From JBMNUL01 sp050946255 (GTDB lineage: Bacteria > Actinomycetota > Coriobacteriia > Coriobacteriales > CADBOM01): a stretch of DNA of 22,454 nucleotides. Positions 6,286 to 13,651 of the stretch are shown here, in pieces. The stretch is taken from NCBI GenBank assembly GCA_050946255.1, contig JBMNUL010000022.1, positions 1 to 22,454 on the forward strand, given 5' to 3'. How positions within the stretch are numbered: the first letter of the stretch is position 1; each line of letters starts with the position of its first letter. The position numbers and the translations under genes were made by a program. The notes below the pieces were generated by a model. That model made no database searches. It saw nothing but the letters and a program-made list of their open reading frames with translations, and was not told where the DNA came from.

Positions 6286-9200
6286 CTAAGCGTCCGCGTA
6301 CATGTCCTTCAGCTTGAGGAGATGCTGGTAACGGGCCATAGCAGCTTCCTCATTGCGCTTGAATAGGACCTCGGCATGCTCTGGGAATTCGCGGGTCAGC
6401 CTGCTGTATCTGGCCTCGTTCATCAGGAACTCCTGATATCCGCCTGCCGGCTCCTTGGAGTCGAGCGTGAACTTCTTGCCTTTCTCGGCTGCCGGGTTGT
6501 AGCGGAACAGGTTCCAGTAACCGCAATCCACTGCCTTCTTCATCTCGGATTGGCAATTGACCATTCCGCCCTTGATCGAGTGCATCTCGCAGGGGCTGTA
6601 TCCGATGATGATCGAGGGTCCATGATAAGCCTCTGCCTCGACGATGGCCCTGATCGTCTGAGCGGGCTGCGCTCCCATGGCAACCTGAGCGACGTAGACA
6701 TAACCATAGCTCATCATTATCTCGGATAGGCTCTTCTTCTGAACTTCCTTGCCTGCCGCCGCGAACTGGGCGACCTGGCCGATGTTGGAAGCCTTGGAAG
6801 CCTGACCACCGGTGTTGGAGTAGACCTCAGTGTCGAACACGAACACGTTGACGTCGTTTCCAGATGCCATAACGTGGTCGAGTCCTCCGAATCCGATATC
6901 GTATGCCCAACCGTCGCCTCCGAAGATCCAGAAGCTCTTCTTGGTCATGAACTTGCGATATTCGAGGATTCGACTTGCAAGCGAGCTCCCATCCTTCTCG
7001 AGCTCGGCGATGTAAGCATCGGCAGCGGTCTTGCTGCCCTCGGCATCGTCCCTGTTGTCGAGCCATGCCCTTGCAGCTTCCTTGAGGGAATTGGATACGT
7101 CAGAGGATTCGAGCAGCGCCTGGGTGTCGGTTGCGACCTTGTTGCGCAGTGCCTCGTATCCGAGCATGAGTCCCATGCCATGCTCTGCATTGTCCTCGAA
7201 CAGCGAGTTGTTCCATGCCGGGCCATGTCCGTTTGCGTCTGTGGTGAAAGGAGACGTCCCAGCGGGGTTGCCCCAAATCGAGGAGCATCCGGTTGCGTTG
7301 GAGATGAACATGCGGTCTCCGAAGAGCTGGGTCACGAGACGTGCATAGGATGTCTCGGCGCAGCCAGCGCAGGATCCCGAGAACTCGAGCAGCGGCTTGG
7401 CGAACTGGCTGCTCTTGACGTTGGTTCCCACGAGTTCCTTCTTCTCGGCCACGTTGGCGACGCAGTAATCGAACACTGCCTGCTGGTCCGCCTCTTCCTC
7501 TGCGGGGACCATCGAGATGGCACCCTTCGGGCACTGGCCCACGCAGACTCCGCATCCCATGCAGTCGAGCGGGGAGATGGCCATGACATACTTTGTGGCA
7601 ACGTCCTTTCCGCCCTTGATGTCGATTAGTCGAGCTTCTGCAGGTGCAGATACCGCCTCTTCATCGGTGAGCGCGAACGGGCGAATCGTGGCATGCGGGC
7701 ACACATAGGCGCAGGCGTTGCACTGGATGCACTTGGTCTCGTCCCAATGCGGGACCATAACTGCAACTCCACGCTTCTCGTATGCAGCAGCTCCAAGCTC
7801 GTACTGTCCGTTGACGTGGGACATGAAGGCTGACACCGGCAGGCTGTCGCCCTCCATGCGTCCCACTGGCTCCATGATCTCGCGGACCTGCTTGATGAGC
7901 TCGGGCTTGCCCTCCAGGGGTGCTGGCTCCGGGTCATCGGGAGCGTCTGCCCAGCTGGCGGGCACGTCGATCTTGACGATTGCGGAAGCTCCGGCGTCGA
8001 TGGCCTTGTGGTTCTTGTCCACGACGTCCTGCCCCTTCTTGAGGTACGAATGGGTGGCGGCGTCCTTCATGTACTTGATCGCGTCCTCCGGCGGGAGAAC
8101 CTTGGCCAGTGCGAAGAATGCCGACTGCAGCACCGTGTTGGTGCGCTTGCCCATGCCGACCTTGGCGGCGATGTCAATGGCGTCGATCGTGTAGAGCTGG
8201 ATGTTGTTCTTGGCGATGTAGCGCTTTGCCTCGGCAGCCAGGTGCTTCTCGAGCTCGGGGAGATCCCACTGGCAGTTGATCAGCAGCGTTCCGCCCGGCT
8301 TGACATCCTTGACTATCGGGAAGTGCTTGGTGATGTACGACGGGTTGTGGCAGGCCACGAAGTCTGCCTTGTTGACGTAATACGAGCTGCGGATCGGCGA
8401 ATCTCCAAAGCGCAGGTGGCTGATCGTCACGCCGCCGGTCTTCTTGGAGTCGTACTGGAAGTAGGCCTGCACGTACTTGTCGGTGTGGTCGCCGATGATC
8501 TTGATGGAGTTCTTGTTGGCACCGACGGTTCCGTCGCCGCCAAGGCCCCAGAACTTGCATTCGATTGTGTCTGCTGACGCAGTGTTGGGGCAGTTGGGAT
8601 CCTCGGGAAGCGAGAGATTAGTGACATCGTCTACGATTCCAACAGTGAACTCGCGCTTGGGCTGGTCCTTCTTGAGTTCCTCGTAAATTGCGAATGCAGA
8701 TGCCGGGGGAGTGTCCTTGGAACCGAGTCCATAACGTCCGCCTACTACAACGAGGTTGCTCATGCCATGCTCGTAGAGGGCGCTGACGACATCCTGATAG
8801 AGAGGCTCGCCGATGCTTCCGGGCTCCTTCGTGCGGTCCATCACCGCGATCTTCTTCACGGTCTTTGGGAGCGCGGCCACGAACCTGTCGGTTGCGAACG
8901 GGCGGTACAGTCTGACCTTCACGAGACCGACCTTCTCGCCATGGGCGTTGAGGTAATCGACGACCTCCTCGATCACGTCGCAGAAAGATCCCATGCAGAC
9001 GATCACGCGGTCTGCATCTGGGGCTCCATAGTAGTTGAAGAGCTCATAGTTGGTGCCGATCCTGGCATTGACCTGATGCATGTAATCTTCCACGACGTCG
9101 GGAATCGAATTGTAGTGGGAGTTGCATGCCTCGCGGTTCTGGAAGAAGATATCGCCGTTCTCATGCGCACCGCGCATTGCCGGAGTCTCCGGGTTGAGAG

Positions 9201-9819
9201 CGTTCTCGCGGAATGCCCTCACGGCATCCATATCGACCATCTCGGCCAGCTCGTCGTAATCCCAGACCGCGACCTTCTGAATCTCATGGGAGGTGCGGAA
9301 TCCGTCGAAGAAGTTGATGAACGGGATCCTGCCCTTGATCGCGGATAGGTGTGCTACTGCCCCGAGGTCCATGACCTCCTGAACGCTTCCCTCGGCGAGC
9401 ATTGCGAACCCGGTCTGGCGGCAGGCCATAACGTCGGAGTGATCGCCGAAGATGTTGAGAGCATGTGTGGCAACGGTCCTGGCGCTCACATGGAACACTG
9501 CCGGGAGTTGCTCGGCGGCAATCTTGTACATGTTGGGGATCATCAGCAGAAGACCCTGAGATGCCGTGTAGGTCGACGTGAGCGCTCCGGCACCGAGCGA
9601 GCCGTGAACTGTTCCGGCGGCTCCTCCCTCGGATTCCATCTCGACGACCTTGACCGTGGTGCCGAAGATGTTCTTCTTGCCTTGTGCGGCCCATTGGTCA
9701 ACGTAGTCTGCCATGGGGCTCGATGGCGTGATGGGGTAGATGCCGGCCACCTCTGTGAAGGCGTACGACACATACGCGGCGGCGTTGTTGCCGTCCATCG
9801 ACTTGAACGCTCTTGTCAT
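6286..9819 (-). CDS. nifJ: Pyruvate:ferredoxin (flavodoxin) oxidoreductase
   Basis: The 1177-residue product is a full-length single-chain PFOR. It uses thiamine diphosphate and three [4Fe-4S] clusters to convert pyruvate and CoA to acetyl-CoA, CO2 and reduced ferredoxin in the cytoplasm. Visible parts in order: the N-terminal domain with YPITPSSPM; a central gamma-type domain; a two-cluster ferredoxin domain with CIQCNACAYVCPH from C697 and CMGCGVCVGQCP from C753; and the thiamine diphosphate domain with GCSSIWGNP and GDGWAYDIGFGG from G968, then NTGGQASKAS. The cysteines of the proximal cluster (SGSCAGCAET) are also present. AGGAG lies shortly before the ATG. It is a one-gene unit with its own terminator and a structured upstream region. 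In an anaerobe this is a central enzyme supplying acetyl-CoA and low-potential electrons. The motifs are intact and no frameshift is seen. Confidence 0.98.
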   Translation of the reverse strand: MTRAFKSMDGNNAAAYVSYAFTEVAGIYPITPSSPMADYVDQWAAQGKKNIFGTTVKVVEMESEGGAAGTVHGSLGAGALTSTYTASQGLLLMIPNMYKIAAEQLPAVFHVSARTVATHALNIFGDHSDVMACRQTGFAMLAEGSVQEVMDLGAVAHLSAIKGRIPFINFFDGFRTSHEIQKVAVWDYDELAEMVDMDAVRAFRENALNPETPAMRGAHENGDIFFQNREACNSHYNSIPDVVEDYMHQVNARIGTNYELFNYYGAPDADRVIVCMGSFCDVIEEVVDYLNAHGEKVGLVKVRLYRPFATDRFVAALPKTVKKIAVMDRTKEPGSIGEPLYQDVVSALYEHGMSNLVVVGGRYGLGSKDTPPASAFAIYEELKKDQPKREFTVGIVDDVTNLSLPEDPNCPNTASADTIECKFWGLGGDGTVGANKNSIKIIGDHTDKYVQAYFQYDSKKTGGVTISHLRFGDSPIRSSYYVNKADFVACHNPSYITKHFPIVKDVKPGGTLLINCQWDLPELEKHLAAEAKRYIAKNNIQLYTIDAIDIAAKVGMGKRTNTVLQSAFFALAKVLPPEDAIKYMKDAATHSYLKKGQDVVDKNHKAIDAGASAIVKIDVPASWADAPDDPEPAPLEGKPELIKQVREIMEPVGRMEGDSLPVSAFMSHVNGQYELGAAAYEKRGVAVMVPHWDETKCIQCNACAYVCPHATIRPFALTDEEAVSAPAEARLIDIKGGKDVATKYVMAISPLDCMGCGVCVGQCPKGAISMVPAEEEADQQAVFDYCVANVAEKKELVGTNVKSSQFAKPLLEFSGSCAGCAETSYARLVTQLFGDRMFISNATGCSSIWGNPAGTSPFTTDANGHGPAWNNSLFEDNAEHGMGLMLGYEALRNKVATDTQALLESSDVSNSLKEAARAWLDNRDDAEGSKTAADAYIAELEKDGSSLASRILEYRKFMTKKSFWIFGGDGWAYDIGFGGLDHVMASGNDVNVFVFDTEVYSNTGGQASKASNIGQVAQFAAAGKEVQKKSLSEIMMSYGYVYVAQVAMGAQPAQTIRAIVEAEAYHGPSIIIGYSPCEMHSIKGGMVNCQSEMKKAVDCGYWNLFRYNPAAEKGKKFTLDSKEPAGGYQEFLMNEARYSRLTREFPEHAEVLFKRNEEAAMARYQHLLKLKDMYADA

Positions 9820-9876
9820 GATATCTCCTCTTGTGATATTCGATTTGCTTTGGATGAATTAAAGCGCATGTATGCG

Positions 9877-9905
9877 ATTATAGGTTCAATGGGGAAATCT
9901 TGCCA
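9877..9905 (-). promoter_or_regulatory. Candidate promoter of the PFOR gene
   Basis: On the minus strand a perfect TATAAT lies at 9882-9877, with a weak -35 (TGGCAA, 9905-9900) 17 bases upstream. The poor -35 suggests help from an activator. Arms CGCAT (9865-9869) and ATGCG (9872-9876) form a small inverted repeat over the expected start near 9870. The spacer also carries the TTCAATG motif that recurs near other genes here. Confidence 0.45.
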
Positions 9906-9923
9906 TTATATATAGGAGAGTCG

Positions 9924-9986
9924 GCACCGCATAACCTCCTGATAGGAGCCATGGCGGGATATGCGCGGTGCGGCCCTTCTAAAGGG
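9924..9986. other. Structured element between the acetyltransferase and PFOR genes
   Basis: Perfect 7-bp arms GCACCGC (9924-9930) and GCGGTGC (9965-9971) enclose an inner hairpin CTCCT/AGGAG (9936-9940 with 9944-9948, 3-base loop) that overlaps the palindrome GCCATGGC (9948-9955). A separate hairpin CCCTT/AAGGG follows (9974-9978 with 9982-9986). The outer stem extends towards CAT/ATG if a two-base bulge is allowed. It does not match a riboswitch class I can recall. If PFOR has a promoter further upstream (AT-rich 9994-10004), it would sit in the PFOR leader RNA; otherwise it is upstream DNA. The rest of the 229-bp spacer holds a weak AGGGCT/AGCCCT stem at the acetyltransferase stop (10027-10049). 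Confidence 0.45.
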
Positions 9987-10048
9987 ACTGTTGGTATATA
10001 TATACGCCGGCAGCTTGAATATATGCAGGGCTCTGATGTGCGAAGCCC

Positions 10049-10609
10049 TCATGAGACCTTCCAGTATGGGACGATCGGGGTGACGTTTCCATCCTCGTGC
10101 TTTCCGATGTGCTTTTCCATCCAGACCATGTCGAACCAGGTGTCGAACTTGTAGGCGCTGTACTCGAACCTGCCGACCATCCGGTAGCCGAGGTGTTTGT
10201 GAAAGCCTATGCTGGAATCGGTCAGGTAGGGGTTCTTGCCCCTCGGTGCCGCTATGCACGCACACATGTTCAGGATGTGCTGCTTCTTGAGGGCCTCTTC
10301 CAAGGCGTCGTGCAACATGCCTCCGATGCCGGATCCACGGTTATTTCGATCGACGTAGACCGAGGTCTCGATTGACCAATCGTAGCCGGCCCTTTCATTG
10401 AACCTCGTGGCATATGTGAATCCGAGAATCTTGCCATCTCTCTCCTCCACAAAGTATGGATAGAACTTGAGGACGGATTTTATTCTCCTTTCGAATTCCT
10501 CGACGCTGGGCGGGTAGATCTCGAAGGTGATTGCAGTGTTCTTCACATATGGTGCATACAGAGCCTGAAGCTGTTCCGCATCATCCGGTGTGGCAAGTCT
10601 GATGGTCAT
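10049..10609 (-). CDS. GNAT N-acetyltransferase, phosphinothricin-acetyltransferase-like
   Basis: This 186-residue single-domain protein has the GNAT fold: an N-terminal MTIRLATPDDAEQLQALY, the acidic strand YDWSIETSVYVD, the acetyl-CoA pyrophosphate loop RNNRGSGIGGML (from residue 88) and the C-terminal SIGFHKHLGYRMVGRFE. The layout, including TAITFE near residue 26 and KFDTWFDMVWMEK near the end, is that of the phosphinothricin/methionine sulfoximine acetyltransferase group (COG1247, bar/YncA-like). Such enzymes acetylate amino groups of amino-acid-like toxins or metabolites; the true substrate is not predictable. AAGGAG lies 7 bases before the ATG. It is divergent from the UvrA2 gene across a 404-bp spacer. 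The last residues (IVPYWKVS) extend a little past the usual fold. Confidence 0.92.
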   Translation of the reverse strand: MTIRLATPDDAEQLQALYAPYVKNTAITFEIYPPSVEEFERRIKSVLKFYPYFVEERDGKILGFTYATRFNERAGYDWSIETSVYVDRNNRGSGIGGMLHDALEEALKKQHILNMCACIAAPRGKNPYLTDSSIGFHKHLGYRMVGRFEYSAYKFDTWFDMVWMEKHIGKHEDGNVTPIVPYWKVS

Positions 10610-11013
10610 GGTGGTTCTCCTTTACTGCAACCGGTTTTCCGTTCCCAGATAGCGAGCGGGCGCTGTCGAATTGGGATTACAAATATTGTATTGCAACGAG
10701 ATAGCTCGGATGGGCTTCAATGGGAAATTTGCCTTTTGTGCTGCGATATTGCAACGATATGGTCCAGTTGTTCATCAATGGGAGATTGCTTTTTTGCTGT
10801 GATGTCAGCATAGCGTTTCGGATTTTCCGGGATGGTAGTGGATCGTGTGGAGAACACGAGTTTGGGAAAAGGCGTTGAATTCCATGGTGTCCACGGGATG
10901 CATACAGGACCCCTAGGGGAAATCGGATATGCTTTCATGTGGGCTCGCGATCTTGCCATGGCATGGTTTGCCGCGGGTGCATCTGTTGGTTGCAAGATTC
11001 ACGGAGCAGGCAA
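10610..11013. other. Divergent spacer between the acetyltransferase and UvrA2 genes
   Basis: No gene is supported in these 404 bases; the open frame before the UvrA2 start lacks homology and a ribosome site. The left half holds a 58-bp imperfect tandem repeat (10689-10804) with two copies of the TTCAATGGG motif. The right half is closer in composition to coding DNA. For the acetyltransferase, TACAAT-like hexamers on the minus strand near 10680-10690 could be a -10. I see no convincing promoter for UvrA2. Confidence 0.5.
10689..10804. repeat. 58-bp imperfect tandem repeat, two copies
   Basis: Copy one is 10689-10746 and copy two 10747-10804, directly abutting. Both begin TATTGCAACGA and both contain TCAATGGGA at the same offset (27-28 bases in), followed by an A/T-rich run with TTGC. 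Similarity is high over the first 40 bases and fades after that. The conserved part includes a possible regulator site, so the duplication may be a doubled operator for the divergent genes. Confidence 0.6.
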
Positions 11014-13527
11014 ATGACCAGAAAGGTTCTCGAACGGGAGATACCCACATCCATTGAGATCAGGGGAGCACGAGTACACAATCTAAAGAACATCGACTTG
11101 TCGGTGCCGTTGAACGAGATTGTGGGAATTGCCGGCGTGAGCGGGAGCGGGAAGAGCTCTCTGGCGCTTGGAGTGCTCTATTCAGAGGGGTCCAGGAGGT
11201 ATCTTGACGCCCTCTCGACATATACCCGCCGCCGTATTTCACAGTCGGCGCGCGCACAGGTGGATTCCGTCGACCATGTGCCCGCCGCCTTGGCGTTGAG
11301 GCAACGTCCTGGAATTCCCGGCGTGAGGAGCACTTTCGGAACTTCCACCGAATTGCTCAACCACCTCCGCCTGATGTTCTCCAGACTTGCCAGCCATACT
11401 TGCCCTAATGGGCATCATGTTCCTCCCACGGTAAACGTTGCGCTCGAAAGGCCAATCATCTGCCCGGAATGCGGAGAGGAATTCTACGGCCCCGGAGCCG
11501 AGGCCATGGCCTTCAACAGCGAGGGGGCTTGTCCGGAGTGCGGTGGCACAGGAGTGGTCCGCACGGTTGACGAGTCCACTGTGATAGGGGATGAGAACCT
11601 GTCGCTCGAAGACGGGGCCTGCGCTTCCTGGAATCAGCTCATGTGGTCGTTGATGCCCCAAGTTGCCAAGGAGATGGGTGTGCGCATAGACGTGCCATAC
11701 AAGGACCTCACTCCAGAGGAGAAGGAGATCGTCCTCCACGGACCGGCGGAGAAGAAGCATATCATCTACCAGTCCAAGTCTGGAACAGCCGCCGAGCTGG
11801 ACTTCACGTATTACAGCGCGGTGCACACTGTGGAGAACTCACTTGCGAAGGTCAAGGACGAGAAGGGCCTTGCCAGGGTCTCGAAGTTCCTGAAAGAGGG
11901 CCCGTGCCCATCTTGCGGTGGAACAAGGCTCTCGGAGAAAGTGCGCTCGTCGCTTCTCGGAGACCTGAACCTCGCCCAGGTTACCGAGATGACGCTCGAC
12001 GAACTCGCCGTTTGGGTTGAGACCGTTCCGGAGATGATGCCTCCCGAGATGAGGGAGATGGCAGAGACGATCGTCGGCGAGATGCGCGAGCCGATGCTCA
12101 GGCTCCAACAACTTGGCCTCGGGTATCTCTCGCTCGACCGTGCGAGCTCGACGCTTTCAACGGGAGAGCGCCAGCGGGTGCAGCTTGCACGTGCCGTTCG
12201 AAACCGCACGACAGGAGTTCTCTATGTTCTGGACGAACCTTCGATAGGGCTGCACCCCTCCAATGTCGATGGGCTGCTCGGTGTCATGGATGACCTCATC
12301 GCCGATGGGAATTCCGTTGTGGTCGTGGACCATGACGTGAGGGTCTTGCGAAAATCCGACTATCTTATCGAGATGGGCCCGGGTTCTGGTGTAGAGGGCG
12401 GAGAGGTCCTGGCACAGGGCACAGTAGATGAAGTTTCCACCAACCCGAATTCTAGGATTGCAGGATTTCTCAGTGGAGAGCGTCATGTGCGCATCAGGGA
12501 CAGGGCCTCTGAAGACGAGATGTTCTCGGCGGGTGCAATCGTCATGAAGACGCGCCAGATCCACACCGTCAAGCCGTTGGAGCTTCGGATTCCCCGTGGT
12601 AGGCTAGTGGCGGTGACCGGTGTTAGCGGGAGTGGAAAGACCACTATGATTCTGGAGAGCCTGATTCCGGCCCTGAAGGCAAACATTTCGGGGAAGAGGT
12701 TGCCGGAGCACGTCGAAACCATCGATGCCTGTGGATTGGACCGCGCCGACCTCATAGACTCTTCCCCCATTGGAATCAACGTTAGGTCTACCGTGGCAAC
12801 CTACAGCGGGGTCCTCGACGACCTCCGCAAGTCATTCGCCTCGACCCCGGATGCGAAGGCGCGGGGCCTCAAGGCCGGTGCTTTCTCGTACAACACTGGC
12901 TCCTTGCGTTGCCCGGGATGCGATGGAACCGGCCAGGTGTCCCTGGACGTTCAGTTCCTCCCAGACGTGGACATCGTCTGCCCGGATTGCAATGGGTCCC
13001 GATACTCCCAGGAGGCGTTTTCCATCAAGAAGCAGATAAAGGGTGACGACCCGATCTCGCTGCCAGAGCTTCTGAAGCTCACGGTCGACCAGGCCTTGCC
13101 CAAGCTTCAGGGGATGAGGAAGGTCCATTCCAAGCTGCAGCTTCTGCACGATTTGGGTCTCGGATACCTGACGCTCGGCGAGTCGACCCCCGCGCTCTCT
13201 GGTGGGGAGGCTCAACGTCTCAAGCTTGCCAGCGAGATGACCCGCAACCAAACTGGGTCCCTATTCGTTTTCGATGAGCCGACAATCGGACTCCATCCCC
13301 TCGATGTAGAGGTGCTGCTTGGAGTTTTGCAGAGATTACTCGACAACGGTGCTACGGTGGTCGTGATCGAGCACGACCTGGACATGATTGCCAATTCCGA
13401 CTACATCGTGGACCTTGGCCCTGGCGGCGGGGAAGCTGGAGGCGAGATCGTCTGCAGTGGAACCCCCGAGCAGGTTGCCTCAAACCCTAGGAGCATAACC
13501 GGAAGGTATTTGGCGGAGGAGCTCTAG
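11014..13527 (+). CDS. UvrA2-type excinuclease ABC subunit A paralogue
   Basis: The 837-residue protein is a UvrA-family ATPase with two ABC modules: Walker A from G41 (GVSGSGKSS) and G536 (GVSGSGKTT), signatures LSTGERQR (from L381) and LSGGEAQR (from L728), and Walker B segments ending LDEPSIGLHP and FDEPTIGLHP. Zinc-binding cysteine pairs are C150/C153 with C173/C176, then C298/C301, and C633/C636 with C656/C659. It is about 100 residues shorter than true UvrA: the segment after the first Walker A region runs directly into the zinc module, so the UvrB-binding domain is missing, as in UvrA2/DrrC proteins linked to tolerance of DNA-binding drugs. The start is ATG 11014 because GGAG lies 7 bases ahead; the in-frame upstream codons have no ribosome site. 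It is divergent from the acetyltransferase and stands alone. It may protect DNA from an intercalating or alkylating compound; that is inference. Confidence 0.93.
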   Translation: MTRKVLEREIPTSIEIRGARVHNLKNIDLSVPLNEIVGIAGVSGSGKSSLALGVLYSEGSRRYLDALSTYTRRRISQSARAQVDSVDHVPAALALRQRPGIPGVRSTFGTSTELLNHLRLMFSRLASHTCPNGHHVPPTVNVALERPIICPECGEEFYGPGAEAMAFNSEGACPECGGTGVVRTVDESTVIGDENLSLEDGACASWNQLMWSLMPQVAKEMGVRIDVPYKDLTPEEKEIVLHGPAEKKHIIYQSKSGTAAELDFTYYSAVHTVENSLAKVKDEKGLARVSKFLKEGPCPSCGGTRLSEKVRSSLLGDLNLAQVTEMTLDELAVWVETVPEMMPPEMREMAETIVGEMREPMLRLQQLGLGYLSLDRASSTLSTGERQRVQLARAVRNRTTGVLYVLDEPSIGLHPSNVDGLLGVMDDLIADGNSVVVVDHDVRVLRKSDYLIEMGPGSGVEGGEVLAQGTVDEVSTNPNSRIAGFLSGERHVRIRDRASEDEMFSAGAIVMKTRQIHTVKPLELRIPRGRLVAVTGVSGSGKTTMILESLIPALKANISGKRLPEHVETIDACGLDRADLIDSSPIGINVRSTVATYSGVLDDLRKSFASTPDAKARGLKAGAFSYNTGSLRCPGCDGTGQVSLDVQFLPDVDIVCPDCNGSRYSQEAFSIKKQIKGDDPISLPELLKLTVDQALPKLQGMRKVHSKLQLLHDLGLGYLTLGESTPALSGGEAQRLKLASEMTRNQTGSLFVFDEPTIGLHPLDVEVLLGVLQRLLDNGATVVVIEHDLDMIANSDYIVDLGPGGGEAGGEIVCSGTPEQVASNPRSITGRYLAEEL

Positions 13528-13552
13528 AGGTTTCCAACAGCTGGGTTGCATG

Positions 13553-13590
13553 AAAAAGCGGGCCCGGAGAAAACTCCGAACCCGCTTTCT
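13553..13590 (-). terminator. Intrinsic terminator of the glycyl radical enzyme gene
   Basis: The stem lies between two converging genes. Read on the minus strand, the 12-base arms flanking a UUUU loop pair fully, with two U-G pairs where the plus strand would have mismatches, and are followed by five U residues. On the plus strand the stem is interrupted and the T run is only three, so it mainly serves the minus-strand gene but may also stop UvrA2 transcription. Confidence 0.88.
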
Positions 13591-13651
13591 GCTTAAAGTC
13601 TTTGCCCCTGACTTGCTCCGCAAGTCTCAAGCATTCGGCTGGCCAGCTAGC

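Noticed and set aside
9906..9940. Tiny leader peptide (ATG CGG TGC...) after AGGAGG upstream of PFOR on the minus strand
   Set aside because: Only two bases separate AGGAGG from the ATG, too close for efficient initiation, and the codons show no amino-acid bias typical of attenuators.
10939..11013. 25-residue N-terminal extension of UvrA2
   Set aside because: The codons encode a Cys/Arg-rich stretch unlike UvrA proteins, while ATG 11014 is preceded by GGAG and begins like the family.
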